The notes under the pieces are model-generated. The model saw only the letters and a program-made list of their open reading frames with translations, ran no database searches and was not told the origin of the DNA. A DNA stretch of 64,000 nucleotides. Origin: Diphasiastrum complanatum (Eukaryota > Streptophyta > Lycopodiopsida > Lycopodiales > Lycopodiaceae). Location: NCBI GenBank assembly GCA_029204225.1, contig CM055103.1, forward strand, positions 56,964,205 to 57,028,204, written 5' to 3'. The position numbers and the translations under genes are program-made. This document shows positions 9,771 through 21,909 of this stretch, piece after piece; positions within the stretch are counted from its first letter, which is position 1; each line of letters starts with the position of its first letter.

Positions 9771-12085
9771 CAACCTATGTCACTAGAAGAGATGAAATGA
9801 CGAATGTAGACATAAGTAGAGCATCAAAGGAATTTCATGGAAAGTGGATTTCGAAGGATGGTTAAGAGTTGTTTCCTCCATTAGATTCTCTCGACTCATT
9901 GTTGAACCTCAAGAAAACTTGTTGTTATGATTTTTCCATGGTATGTTATTTCTAGAACAAGGAGGAGATACAGATATGTGTCATGTCTTCAAGATGTCCA
10001 CAAAGAGTGGCGCCTTTGGGGTGGACCTTATTCTTAGAATGAATAGAAAAGGATGGGCGATTTGAAAAGAGCTTAGATAATGTTTGTTCACACACATCAA
10101 GTGAATGGATGGGTATCAATGGTTGCCCACATGTACAATCAGAAGTAAGTATATTTAATTAATTTTTTAGGATTATATCATATTTTTTTATTGTAGACAT
10201 ATATCTTGTTGTTACTATCTAACAATTTATTCTCTCTTGAATAGCTTGCAAAAATTGCTCACAATATCAACATGTGAAATGAAAAAGAAAATGCAAGAGC
10301 ACAAGTCATATTCTGGGAGAAGCTCAATGCAGTGGTGATGAAAAATATCAACAATCGACAAAATTTCATGGTTTACGACAATGAGGCACAAGCAAACTAG
10401 CGTGTAATCAGAATAGTTTACGATCAATCAAGGTAACATAATAGATGGTAGAGAGAGGTCATGTTTGTTTCACTGGGAGCAATGCCTTAAACTTCACATA
10501 GAAAAATATGTCACTAAAGAGCATAGAAAGTGTCATATTGAATTGTTTGAAAGATGGAGGAAGGTAATGAGTAGAGGAATAGTATAGACAGATCAGAACG
10601 TGGTTGAGCACACGAAAAGTGAGAGACAATGACCTGCAATATATGGATTCTTGGATGAATTGGTGGAATCTCATGATAGCCCGTTGCAAAAATATAATGT
10701 CTCTTGTAAGTCTCTAACCTAAAAATTACTTCACTCTTGCATGTATATACAAAGAATTTTGAAGCATATGTATATTGATATATTGATTTTTATTTTCAAT
10801 TAAAGCAGATCTTCAATGTTGATAATGTGGAGGATCTAGCAAGAACACCATGAACAAACTTGCTAAAGTCAGTGCATGGCAGTTGGTTAGCTGGAGAAGG
10901 ACAAAAAGATAGATTTCTATGATGCTGCAAATGTCATTTTGCAATCAAGCAAACAAATTTAATTCAATGAGGAAGACACACATGACGTGGACCAAGTTTG
11001 CAAGATCTCATTGATCAACCTAAGTTTGTTAAGTGTCTAGTGCAACATGTTATAACATGGACAAACATGGAAGAGAACCACAAATGCATGGTGATAGCAC
11101 AACTGTTAGAAGAAAAAGAAGATCAATAAATGTGGAGGGTGTGAATGATTGTGATAGCCATAGACCTAAGTACACCACACATACTCGAAAGCAGAGTGTT
11201 CATATTGAGCATAGTAGAGTGACTATATAGGAAGAGCCATAAATTATAGGTGTTGCACAACAAAACGAGTTGGAGACAATAGCACAAAATGAAAAATGAA
11301 TTGTTGAGAGAAATGTGAATGATACACTTTGGGCCATTAGAAGATTATCACCTAGAAGCAAAGTCAGATGTATGGGATGGCTAAAATGAAAATGGAGATG
11401 TGACCAGAAGATGACTAGAGGAGAAAACGACAAACTTGCTTCTTGTTTCTTTGGTATGCTACAATACAACACGTGGGAGAAAGGACAATTCATGTACTTT
11501 TGCAGCAACAATGTTCAACACACATGTAATCCCTATAGGAGCATTCAAGCAATATTTGGAATGGCTCCAAGTACTTGGCCCGTCGCCATTGACACCCACC
11601 TAACAAATGAGCAAGTTGAGAACCTCAATATGGCATGGATTCATTTGGAAACTGAAACAAAGGTTCCAACAATGTTGCCTCAAACTCAAGAAGACAATCG
11701 ACATGGGCACTATAGGTCACACGTATCAAATGAGGCTTTAAAGAGGATAGAGTCAGCTACCAACATGACAGTGAAAGTGGTGTCCACAAAAATAGTGAAG
11801 ACAAAAGAGCATGAAGTTTTTGAGATAGAGACAACTCACTCAAGGATTGAGGAACGTACATATATAATCACAATAAGCACAAGGGCCTTTTGCTCGTGTC
11901 CAGATTTTATGTTTTGTTCCACAAGAGGGGAAATTTTTTTCACTTGTAAACATATGTATTTTGTTTACATGCGGGTATTTGGATTAGGTCACAACCATAG
12001 CTTACACCAGCCCATGTTGTCCAACATTGAGGTCTTTCGGGTGTTTTCTCGTAATGACTATTATGATAATTCCTTGTATAGTTGA
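9771..12085 (+). pseudogene. Decayed multi-exon gene ending in a SWIM zinc finger
   Basis: Several coding-like blocks lie in order on the plus strand. About 9771-9935 reads TYVTRRDEMTNVDISRASK and on to ELFPPLDSLDSL. A block after 10240 has FWEKLNAVVMKNINNRQNF. About 10470-10705 has CLKLHIEKYVTKEHRKCH, ELFERWRKVMSRG and YGFLDELVESHDS. A block from about 10808 has VEDLARTP and LLKSVHGSWLAGEG. Introns with GTAAGT-type donors (about 10145, 10705) separate some. The last exon, an open frame at 11411-12085, carries a SWIM finger FCSCPDF...CKHMYFVYM (C-x-C...C-x-H), a fold typical of MULE transposases and some DNA-binding proteins. Several in-frame stops occur. Whether the source is a host gene or a DNA transposon is unclear. 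Confidence 0.55.
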
Positions 12086-12089
12086 CATT

Positions 12090-14042
12090 TATATGTTTAT
12101 TGGTAAAGTTGTATTCATTGATGTCTATCAATGCAACAAATGTTCTCCTTACAAGTGCGTAAGAAACTACTCATATTAAAAAAAAGGTTTCATGGTCCAA
12201 ACACTTTGCTTGTGGAGGTGATTGTGTTGAAACATATTCACAATGATAAGAAGTGTGTGTTTGATTCTTTTACTTCAATGCTACAAATAGAATTGTACTC
12301 CAATAATGTGGTAAGAAACCAATTTGAGAGCCACTATGTATGAGAGGTAGATATCATCTTTTTTGGGTGTGTCCATATTGACAAAAAGTTTTGTGTTTAC
12401 CATTTGTGTAGTATTGTACACAAACTTTTGGCTAGTAAGAGCTTTTTGGTGAGTTGTCCAATAATTCCAACTTTTTTCTTATAGAAGTTGCTTGGAAGAG
12501 AGAGTTTCAAAGGTTGTGGATGAAAGGTGCACACTCGTGGCTATTGTGTAGTCTTTGCTTTAGTTAAGTCTTTGGTATTCCAAGATGGAGAGTGATGCTA
12601 GTTGCTGTCAACCAACCATAGTTTTGATAGTTTTGAATGTGGGGTGTTGATTGAAACAACATGCAATCACATCGGTCTAGGAAAAAATCTCAATTAAAAA
12701 AGTTGTTCCTACTTAGGTGGTCAAACTAAAACCACAAGAGAAAAACAAAAGAAAAAACAAACTATAGAGTCATTAAGTTAAAGTGAAAAGCTTAAAGTAT
12801 GAATGGATGGGTGCTATTGACCACCATGCATAATCTTGCACAAGAAATGGAATGAGTACTTAGTACTAATATATAATACAATAAGAGTATGCTCGTTATA
12901 AGTACCATGTTTGTGGGTTTGAAGACTACCTCTAGATATGAGGGCAAGGAATGATGAGATTTCATCTTAGTAGATTTGGCAATGAAGTTATTTCAAGCCA
13001 TGTTTGCAAGATTGCTAGATGGACGAGCTTCCATGATCAACAAATTTTACTAAGGATGTTGAAATCTTTACAAATCTCTCTATGTACTTTAAAAAATTTT
13101 TTTCTATGTGAAAGACACACTTGGAATGGCTAATATGCCAAGGAAAGTCCACACAATGGCTTTCCCAACTATAATATGGTAATGTCTAGAGTTTAATTGT
13201 ATTGAAATTTCTAGACATAATGTTTCTCTTCTATCTAATGCTTTTTCTTCCATCCCTTAATTTTCCAAATATAAAATGCTTTGCAAGGTAAAAGGCTTCC
13301 AAGTCCCTACCAAAGGGCTTCCTCTAGGGCCAAGTTTTGGAATGAGAGGCCAGGTCCCCTAGCCTTTCATCCCCAATGGCATGTAGGGAGGAGCATCTTG
13401 TAGCTCAGCCCAATTAGAGGAGTTGATGGCACCTGGGGTTGGGGTTGGAGTTGGGGCCTCTTCATCTCAGTTGGGGATAACCACCCATCTTACCCAGCCA
13501 TCGATGAGAGCAACCCTTAGGCTGAGGTAGGGATTGGAAATGGACACAATCTTGAGCCCAGGTAGCCGTACTTAAGGTTCCCAAAGTGATCCCTCAAATT
13601 CTAGGTCCCCATGGGGTCGCTTGGGGCTGGCCACCCTTACTAGAATACTTTTGAATGTTAAAAGGCACTCTTCCAACCCAGAGATTGATACAGGTAGTCC
13701 TTTGGAATTTAAGCATGTTGCTCTTCCTTAACTATTTTTCAAACTATGATGATGAGATGAAGGAACTTGGAAGAGTAGTTGAAGCATGATACTTTATATA
13801 TCTACCTAAGAATATATATGGGGAACACATAAGGTAAGGTGTCCCTTGCTATTTTGGTTGATTGGACTCTTGCTTGCTCTTTGCAACTCAGATCCCCTTC
13901 CCAAGTTCCAGTAGCAGAATATAAGGAATTGCATCATGCCTTTAGCATCAAGATCTAGCTATCAAGCTTGACAGTAGTCGTAGTCGTGCAGTCCTGGCTT
14001 TCGTTCCTGGTAATTAGCTGCCTGCAAGTTGAGCTTTTCTGT
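12090..14042. other. Intergenic region, no gene recognised
   Basis: I see no supportable gene in this 2 kb. Short ORFs at 12131-12343 and 12951-13133 lack recognisable domains. 13280-13700 is less AT-rich and reads like decayed repeat. An ACTTTATATATC stretch near 13793 is a possible TATA-like site for the downstream P450, but its distance (over 500 bp) makes this weak. Confidence 0.5.
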
Positions 14043-14318
14043 TGATACTAGCTACAAAACCCAGATTTGAGAGTTGTCAGCTTGTGGATACGAGTAATTA
14101 CTAGTTACAATACCCAGAATTGAGAGTTAGCAGCGGCATACTGATACTAATAACTAGTTACAAAAGCCAGACTTGATAATTGTCAGCTGCAACTTTCATG
14201 CTGGAATTGAGAATATTCAGCTGCAAATATAGAAACCAGGCTTGAGAATTATCTGTTGCATGTTGGTATCAGTAACTTGAAAGTCAGGCAGGTTGAGAGT
14301 TATCAGCTGCAGCTGCGA
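14043..14318 (+). repeat. Degenerate tandem array just upstream of the P450
   Basis: About six copies of a 30- to 60-bp unit with the core CCAG-x-TTGAGA-x-TT-x-TCAGCTGC, at roughly 14043, 14098, 14142, 14201, 14224 and 14267. Copies also share ACTAGTTACAA-like text. The array ends 16 bp before the P450 ATG at 14335, so it lies in the promoter or 5' untranslated leader. The recurring CAGCTGC contains an E-box-type CAGCTG. Confidence 0.7.
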
Positions 14319-14334
14319 TAGACGTTCTGCAACT

Positions 14335-15245
14335 ATGGAGTCGGCGTACAATTGGTTGGCTTCACCATATCTCCTCGCAGTGGGTGCAGTTCTTGTCGCA
14401 TTGCTTCTGCCAAGCTTAATTGGCAGAGGAAGATGCAAGCTTCCTCCAGGTCCAGTTGGGCTACCCTTCCTGGGGAACATTCTTAGCCTCTCGCCTCCCA
14501 TCTACAGATGCTTCGCAAACATGGCCAAAACGTATGGTCCTATCATGACCGTGTGGATGGGAAGAGTGCCGAACATTGTTGTCTCCAGCGCTGAACTAGC
14601 CAAGGAAGTTCTCAAGACTCATGATCATGTGCTTGCATCCAGACCTAGTCCCATCATTGCAGAGATCATGAACCATCCTGGCTATGATGTGGTGTGGACG
14701 CCGCTAGGAAACCAATGGCGTAACACCCGCAAGCTTTGTGTGAATGAGCTGCTAAACCCAACTGGGCTCAGTAAATTTCTGCCCATCAGAATGGATGAAT
14801 GCAAAAGACTGATGGCTGCGATAGAGTCTGCAGGAAACGGATCCAAGCCTGTCATCCTTCGCAACCATCTGTGGATCACCATGATCAACAGCTTCACAAG
14901 AATGCTCGCAGGGAAGAGGTACTCAATGGATGAACCAGGAAAGTTAGATCGAGAAGGCTTGGAAGTGAAGCAGATTGTAGATGAGGCTCTCCGGCTAGGC
15001 AGTGCTTTCAATATTGGAGATTTTATACCCCTTTTCAGAAAGCTCGATCTGCAAGGCTATGAGAAGAAGCTGAAAAGGTTTAGATCACGCATGGATGGGC
15101 TTATGGCGGATCTGAGGAAAGTCCACGAGCAGCATGGCTTACAGCAAGAAAAGGAAAACGATTTCCTTGATACTATCCTCAAGGTGAAGGCACAATACGA
15201 GCTGGATGACGTGACAATAGCAAATGTGTTGTGGGTGAGTGTAGT

Positions 15246-15310
<65 letters not shown>

Positions 15311-15938
15311 TGATCTAGGTTGCATGCAGAATATGATCTTTGCAGGCTCTGATACGACGGTGGCGAGCCTAGAATGGACAATGGCCGAGCTACTCATTCA
15401 TCCCAAAAAGCTAGTCAAGGCACAAAAGGAGGTGGATTCTGTAGTGGGTAGCAACAGGCCAATCGAAGAAGACGATCTGCCCAAATTGAAATATCTCAAT
15501 TGGGCATACAAGGAAGCATTGCGTGTTCATCCACCCACTGCCATGCTTCTTCCTCATCTAAGCACAGAGGCCTGCACTATCGCTGGCTATAACATCCCCC
15601 CTGGAACAGTCATTCACGTAAATGCTTGGGCCATATCTCGAGATCCGGCCTATTGGCAAGACCCCGAGAGCTATCTGCCAGAGAGATATGAAGCCGAAGA
15701 TGTAGATATGCGTGGATTTGACTTCAGATTACTGCCTTTCGGAGCAGGCAGGCGAGGATGCCCTGGCATTCAGCTTGCACTAAACTCCAGCGTCCTGCTT
15801 CTTGCAAACCTCCTTCGTAAATTCAACTGGCACCTCCCTCCGGGTATTCATCCACAGGATGTGGACATGACTGAGGCTTTTGGAATTGTTCAAAACATGA
15901 ATGTTCCTATCTCAGCTATCGCTACTGTCAGACTTTAA
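14335..15938 (+). CDS. Cytochrome P450, CYP71 clan, CYP98-like
   Basis: Two exons (14335-15234 and 15330-15938) encode a complete 502-residue microsomal P450. The phase-0 intron runs from GTGAGT at 15235 to TGCATGCAG at 15329. The first ATG after the upstream array is the start: it gives a short hydrophobic membrane anchor (about residues 9-30) then the proline hinge PPGP (37-40). Landmarks are the I-helix AGSDTT (305-310), the ExxR pair E362/R365, PERY (417-420) and the haem loop FGAGRRGCPG with ligand C444. DMRGFDFRLLPFGAGRR and YGPIMTVWMG resemble CYP98, which 3'-hydroxylates p-coumaroyl esters in phenolic and lignin metabolism, but the N-terminal half is divergent, so substrate is uncertain. 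No frame damage is seen. It probably works at the ER with a P450 reductase. AATAAA lies just past the stop. Confidence 0.9.
15235..15329 (+). repeat. 95-bp P450 intron containing (CT)29
   Basis: An uninterrupted (CT)29 microsatellite spans 15251-15308, so 58 of the 95 intron bases are one dinucleotide repeat placed as the polypyrimidine tract. Using the upstream AG at 15318 instead would add 11 bases and shift the frame, so TGCATGCAG at 15329 is the productive acceptor. Confidence 0.9.
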
Positions 15939-18662
15939 ATAAATTCAAGCATTCATGGCATCCTATTTCCACATCAACAGAAGTCGCAGCTTTCACCCAT
16001 CATCTCCTGTTATGTAGATATCCATCTACTCATAAGCTTACTATATCAGTTGAATTTTATGACGTGAGATACTATACACTTTCTTTGTCTTGTCTTCGAA
16101 CAGATTCACAATTTTCATTGTACTTCAGACGTTTTCTTGTCCTGATCTCGGGTCGAGCTAGGGCAGCTGCTTTGCTGATTACAAGAGCAGGCGCACTTTA
16201 TCATATGTTTGCCAACATCTTCCAGCTCTCCACTTGAACTTCTTTCATCACCTAAATTTTTTTCTATGCTATAATTAGGCAGATACAACTCTTATGACAT
16301 CCTGAGAATGACACAATCTTGCTTATCAAATATGACTTGATTACCCAATATTAGTGGATCTTGGATCTTGTTTTGCATATCAAACCCCACAGCCATGGCT
16401 GAGTGGATTGAATTTCCACATCCGAAAATTTATGCTCTATTGCTGAAAGATCAACCTACAAAAGATGGTTATAACAGTTGTTGGATGGTGCCTCTAGCAT
16501 GACTTTCTGAATGTGGTTGAAATGTTTTTGGCCATCTTATGAATCTACAACTGGCAATATCACCTTGGTGTTTACATGCTTTTCCAGAACTATATTTATT
16601 TTCTAACAGTATAATTCTCTTCACAAAGGCCAGTTAATCATTGAGTATCCACAATTATTAAAGTAAGTTTGCACATGACATGTAGTCATACACACTAATA
16701 AGGCCAACCCATTCTCCATGGTTAATAAGTAACTCTTGAATGTGGACTAAAAACTTGTAGGAGCAAGGAATAGCTTACCACCCAATCACAGTTGTCACAA
16801 GAACATCATGTATTTGATGTTCTGTCCTAAGCCAAACACAATGTTTAGTTGCGAAAGCTAGTCTCCAAACAAAGGGCTTTGACAAAGAAGAAGAGAACAT
16901 ACACTATTGCCACATGCTAGCAAGCTCTTCACTATTTTCAGCTCTCAAGCGCTTCTCCATTAGATTAAACGCACCTGAACTCTCTTCTTCTCAAGAAAAA
17001 AATAATGTTCTCATTTTGTAGAATGGTCTCACTCCTTAGTGTGCATGGGTTACTCTTTTTCAAAAAGACAATTCCTCCATTTACTTCTTGATACAAGAAT
17101 TTGTTTTTATTTTGGAATTTTAAAGTAGCTTAATTGATAAGCCTTGGGGGACCTTGCATCTTGGAGGCAGTGCCCATTTTAGCCTCATCTTAATCACAAC
17201 CACACGTTTTCAATTTAGAAAATTAATTTTTTATTCACAAAAACCTACCTAGAGATTTTGCCTAGGTTTATGTGATTGACACGTGTTTATTAATCCCATA
17301 AGTACTCTGCAATTGTTACAAGTTTCCCTTTGTCTTTCAAAACACGCGTGTGTGTCTATTTAGAGGCCCACAAAATGTGGTGCTCGTGAAAGATTCAGGT
17401 GCTTGTGCCCAGGCCCGCGTCCCTGCGTGCTTAAAGGGTCTGGTGCCTGCGCAGACATTTTGTGTGCTCAAAGAAAAAACTTTAAAATCTTTGTCGGGGG
17501 CGTTTGATGCCCCTGCCTGTGCCACATGTTGCACTGGTAGCGAGCTAGGGCACACAATGACTTTAAGGCCCAATGTTGTGGGACCAAAGAGGATAATTTT
17601 TTTTGCCTTAAATCTCTTGTTACATCACCCACGTACTTCCAATTTAAAGTTTCTGTCTAGAGACAAATCTTTGACATAAACCTCAGAATCTCTCCATGTC
17701 TGGTTGACAATGTAATTAGCTTCCTTCTTGTCCTAACCCATATAAGATCCAACTTTCATGTCTGAAAAAAGAATGTAACTCTTCTCAAAGTATCCCCGAT
17801 AACCACATCCTCTATTCCCAAGGAAACTCCTTGGTCACAAAGTATTTATGGCTCACTTGATTTCTCCAACAATGTTATCTTTTACTAACAATTTTATACA
17901 TCCATTATCAACAACATCTACCAATTGCAATCCACCAAACCATGCATGGAGATGGTGGTCCCATCATTCAATTTTAAAGTGTACTTACATAAATATCTTT
18001 AAAGGTTTTCATGGAGCTAGGGAGTTCAAACTCATAAAGCATATTTTTTTGAATTCATAAAGCAAATCTATCCAAATGCACTAAGTAGTAGCACGAGATG
18101 AGACATATATTACAACCTTCTAATAAGGAGCATTCCCTTGTCTACAACCAAGTCCATCACTAATATCCTACATAGGATTGAACAAGTTCAGATCAACGTG
18201 AAGTTGCATCGTATAAATGCTCGTTATATTATTCATCAGTAGACATTATGAGCTTCATAAAGAATATGTAAAACTTTATTGTTTAAGTTGCTCTAAAAAC
18301 ACTCCATCTTTGAGATTTTCATTGGCAAAAATTCTCATAGCTCTTTCTTTGGTACCATTACACATGTAAAAGCATAGCTTTGTTAATCACAATTACAGTT
18401 ACCAAGGGTCTTCTTATGTAGTGTGCCCATTACTACATTAGTGCTCAAAAGAATTTTTTATTCAAGTGAATAATTTTATATATGATTACTGATAATTTGG
18501 TGAATCATTAAAATTAAGGTGAATTATACTTCAATTCTCTATAAAAAAATCAGACAATCACCATAGCAAGAGCACACACCAAGAAGAAAAGAGAGCACCA
18601 ATAACTGCTATTGTAGAATAGTTATCTCACATAAGAAATAAGCATAGCCAAATTAAACAAAC
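15939..18662. other. P450 3' flank and intergenic DNA, no gene recognised
   Basis: Starts with the P450 3' untranslated region. 17337-17680 is markedly less AT-rich than its surroundings and has overlapping ORFs on both strands, but no recognisable protein. 17690-18480 has weak, broken coding-like text on the minus strand that I cannot assign. I see no RNA gene. Confidence 0.5.
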
Positions 18663-19500
18663 TGTGAAAAATTGCCTACATACATGCACCTACCAAGCAT
18701 GACTCTTGGATCTAGACTAGGGTTTTCACATTAGGGCAAAAAAAGTTGAGTCTCCTTCCTTATTACATGCTGGATTTTCACCTAACTTTGCATAGGAAGT
18801 GTCTTTTACTATGTATTCCCATTCTCCATAGTGAGAAGATAGAAACTTTTTGGGGCCTCAAGGAGAAACTCGGATTTTCTCTCTATGTATTGTGATTGCT
18901 ATTGATTCCAATGTAACTAAGCCCTCAAGGAGAAACTCGGATTGGTCCAGTTTTGGACTCACAAGAATCTTGTGATTTCCAATGTACTTTTTGTGGACCC
19001 TTGGATCAAGTTGGGTCCAAGATGAATGGATAGGATCAATGTGAATATTAGCCAATAGGATTGAGGGGCAAGGGCCTTTCCCATTTTATAAAAAAGCACC
19101 ATTTGTACACTATTTGGATGCTTAATAGAGAGGAGGAGACTCTACTATTTTGAGAGCTCAAGCATCCTCATTTGCTAATCAATCTTGCTTATGCTATTGT
19201 TGTGTTTTCTTGTTATTTCCATTTCTTCCATGCTTTTTGTTTGTGATTAGTGAAGGTTTCTCCATAAGCAATGACATTGAGCATTGAGCTAACCTCCATC
19301 TCATCTCTCTCTCTTTCTCTCTTCTCTTCTCTCTTCATCTTCTTGTCTATCCTTTCCCTTCACCCAAAAGCATGATGAATGTTAGTGTAGAGGAGTAGAG
19401 TTAAAGGAGTGTAGTGTTAGTGGTGAATAGGTGTTAAGGGAGAAAGTAGAAAACTAACTAAAAATAGCATCTATGCATAATTAGGTACCTATCCAGTGAC
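18663..19500 (+). repeat. Copia-G LTR remnant, plus orientation
   Basis: Starts TGTGAAAAATTGCCTACAT at 18663 and matches, in inverse orientation, the LTR at 21450-21909 through about 18930. About 170 bp near the start is missing relative to that copy. At 18930 the match ends in a 22-bp local duplication (CTCAAGGAGAAACTCGG occurs at 18857 and 18933). The sequence beyond may be the rest of a diverged LTR: it has a TATA-like TTTTATAAAAAAGC at 19083 and CT-rich stretches near 19310. There is no internal coding region beside it, so it is a solo LTR or a fragment. Confidence 0.6.
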
Positions 19501-19789
19501 CTAACCCTTGTTGACAGGCGGGAGGGCTATACTACGCGAGATCTAGACCTATATTTATGATAAAATATATTTTTCCTCTATCGCACCCACTACCCCAGAC
19601 TTCATTTTTCCTATTAGGATTCCATGGCATCGTGTTCCCTCTTAACAGACCTATTTTTCTTTTCATTTAGACTCCTATTGGTTAACTCTCTTTTAGACTC
19701 CTCCCTAGTCTTCTTTCCTTCAAACTCCCCACAATTTTCCTGCTGTAGGCACTTCCCCTGTTCCACCCACTTGTCCTTGATTCAATGCC

Positions 19790-20731
19790 ACTCTTCTTGA
19801 CACTCCTTTTGCTACCTCTACATCAATTGATGTCTTGTCGTCTTATGACCTAGACATGAAGTGGTGCATAGTTGAGGATGAGTGTGGTGTGCATGTCGTC
19901 ACTTGCATGAGGCAACTCATTTATGTCATCTTCAACAAGGACATTTTTAATGACTCGCACAAATAAGATGAATCTGACAAGAATTATGTCATTGACCTGG
20001 AGCTACATAGAGAGGTTCCAATCCCTCCTCTGATTTGCAAATTGATCAAAAATGGATGTTGAGCCGCATGGGAGGTGTGATGAGTCATTGCAAATTAGAG
20101 ATTTGAGGTTCGGTGAAAGTTGGCATATCTAGGCCTCTCCACGTGCAGAAGGAAGATTGGAAGTTTGTGAGGAAAGAATACCAAGACAATCCAGATTGAT
20201 TCAAGAGATGCCGCTAAAAAGCGACTGGAGCCTATAGGGCCTTCTCATTTGGGTAGCAGTGGCCAGGGTCATTTTCATGCCCATTTCGTAAGTCACCCAA
20301 TCATAAGTTGCATTTGACTTTAATGAAATTCAAATTTTATCTTGCTAATTTTCTTGCACTATTCTAAATTATTTGTTTATTTGTCTAAATTCTAATCACA
20401 ATTTTGTTGATCTATGCGGAAATCCGCCATAAAGAAGTCTCCCACTAAGGAGGAGTACAAGTATGGTGCATATGCTAACAATATGTGATCATTACTCAAA
20501 TTATTGGAGAGACAAGGAGTGAGAATCGATTGGGATCATTATTCTGAGGTATGGCTTCAAAATAGATTTTAATGTTACTACATTTGTATGGTTTGACTCT
20601 CACTCTCACCACATTTCTCAGAGAACTTATTCATCTTCGTCGCATGTATTACAGTCCCAATCCCATGCATCGCAGTCACATGAGTCCAATGTCCATGGCC
20701 AGGATGAGGACAACTCAGCTGGATCTAATTA
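19790..20731 (+). pseudogene. Decayed multi-exon gene of unknown family
   Basis: Coding-like blocks in order: about 19790-20060 (SYDLDMKWCIVEDECGVHVV, then IDLELHREVPIPPLICKLI), a block ending at a GTAAGT donor near 20287, about 20413-20565 (RKSAIKKSPTKEEYKYGAYA, LLERQGVRIDWDHYSEV), and a last block 20590-20731 with Ser/His/Gln-rich text (HVLQSQSHASQSHESN) ending in a stop. In-frame stops occur in at least two blocks. I do not recognise the family. A DNA transposon gene is as likely as a host gene. Confidence 0.4.
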
Positions 20732-21011
20732 GATGTATGCTTAGTAATTTAGTTTGTAATATATTTATGTACCTGGACCATTTATGTATGACTATTTCGT
20801 TAATCATAATTCTTTCATTAGTCTTTAATTGCATGAAGTGTAACTTCAATATTTGGCAAATTTTTTTAATAACAAATATAAAACAAATGATTTTGCTTAC
20901 CAATATCATAAAAAGTGGTGCAAGAGACTCATGGGGTTGGATGGAGTCAATCTTTTTGGGTAGAATGGAGCCAATATATTGGTTCCACTCTACTCTAAAA
21001 AAAAGCTTTAT

Positions 21012-21215
21012 TTTTGTCCCCTTGGAATAACCCTCGAAATAATTCTTTAGATGAACCTTGGAATATCCCTCAAAAAATAATGGGCCAATCACCTCGAATA
21101 CATCAAGGAACCTTGGAATATCCCTCGAAAAACACTTTTGTGGATAGGGCCAATCACCTTGAATATTTCGAGGGATTCTAGAATATCCCTCAAAATACAC
21201 TTTTGTGAACAAGGT
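21012..21215. repeat. Minisatellite with CCTTGGAATATCCCTCGA unit
   Basis: About four degenerate copies of a 40- to 70-bp unit beginning CCTTGGAATATCCCTCGA (21018, 21056, 21111, 21178) and carrying GGGCCAATCACCT(C/T)GAAT. Copies contain CCCTCGA and its inverse TCGAGGG. It keeps an open minus-strand frame with repeated FEGYS, which I treat as incidental. Confidence 0.65.
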
Positions 21216-21909
21216 TTTGTGTTAAAAGTACAATACTAAGGACCATAAATGGATCTTTGAATGATCCACAAGGTTGATTGTGTGCTTGTTAAACAATCTA
21301 TCAGATACTAGTCATCAAAAAACAAGATCTAGTTTAGCAGCTTGATAGAAAACAAGTAGAGACAATCAGATCATTGATCATAAACTGAAATTCGACTTCA
21401 CACGTGTGAAAATGAGGCTGTAGTACGGCCTGTAGACAGTTTAAAGTGTGCCAAAGCTTAGTTACATTGGAATCAATAGCAATCACAATACATAGAGAGA
21501 AAATCTGAGTTTCTCCTTGAGGCTCCAAAAAGTTTCTATCTTCTCACTATGGGGAATGGGAATACATAGTAAAAGACACTTCCTTTGCAAAGTTAGGTGA
21601 AAATCCAGCATGTAATAAGGAATTAGACTCAACTATTTTTGCCCTAATGTGAAAACCCTAGTCTAGATCCAAGAGTCATGCTTGGTAGGTGCATGGTAGG
21701 TACAAACCTTATCATAAATCAAGGTCTAGATCCTACAAAGTAGGAATCACTACCAAATGGACACAACCACTCTTCTTGAATCATGGTAACCTACCTTAGG
21801 TGTGGATTCACAAGTGCCACTTTGGCCATTCAAGTGACTAACAAAAATTATTGACAAAATTTACAATATTCTACATGGCTAGATTTGCCAATGTAGGCAA
21901 TTTTTCACA
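21216..21909 (-). repeat. 3' LTR of Copia-G
   Basis: The minus strand starts TGTGAAAAATTGCC at 21909, directly after a purine-rich tract (GAGGAG), and matches the LTR remnant at 18663. The far end near 21216 is approximate. It contains an ACACGTGTGA palindrome at 21400. The pol stop at 21871 lies inside the LTR, so the last residues of pol are LTR-encoded. Confidence 0.65.

Noticed and set aside
15139-15397. Minus-strand ORFs rich in Arg-Glu repeats
   Set aside because: They are translations of the (CT)29 intron microsatellite antisense to the P450.
17337-17679. Overlapping ORFs in a less AT-rich stretch
   Set aside because: No domain, no codon pattern favouring either strand and no splice context. 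It could be any decayed sequence.
20715-21212. Minus-strand ORF of 165 codons with repeated FEGYS
   Set aside because: Most of it is the minisatellite read in one frame. Open length is explained by the repeat unit lacking stops.
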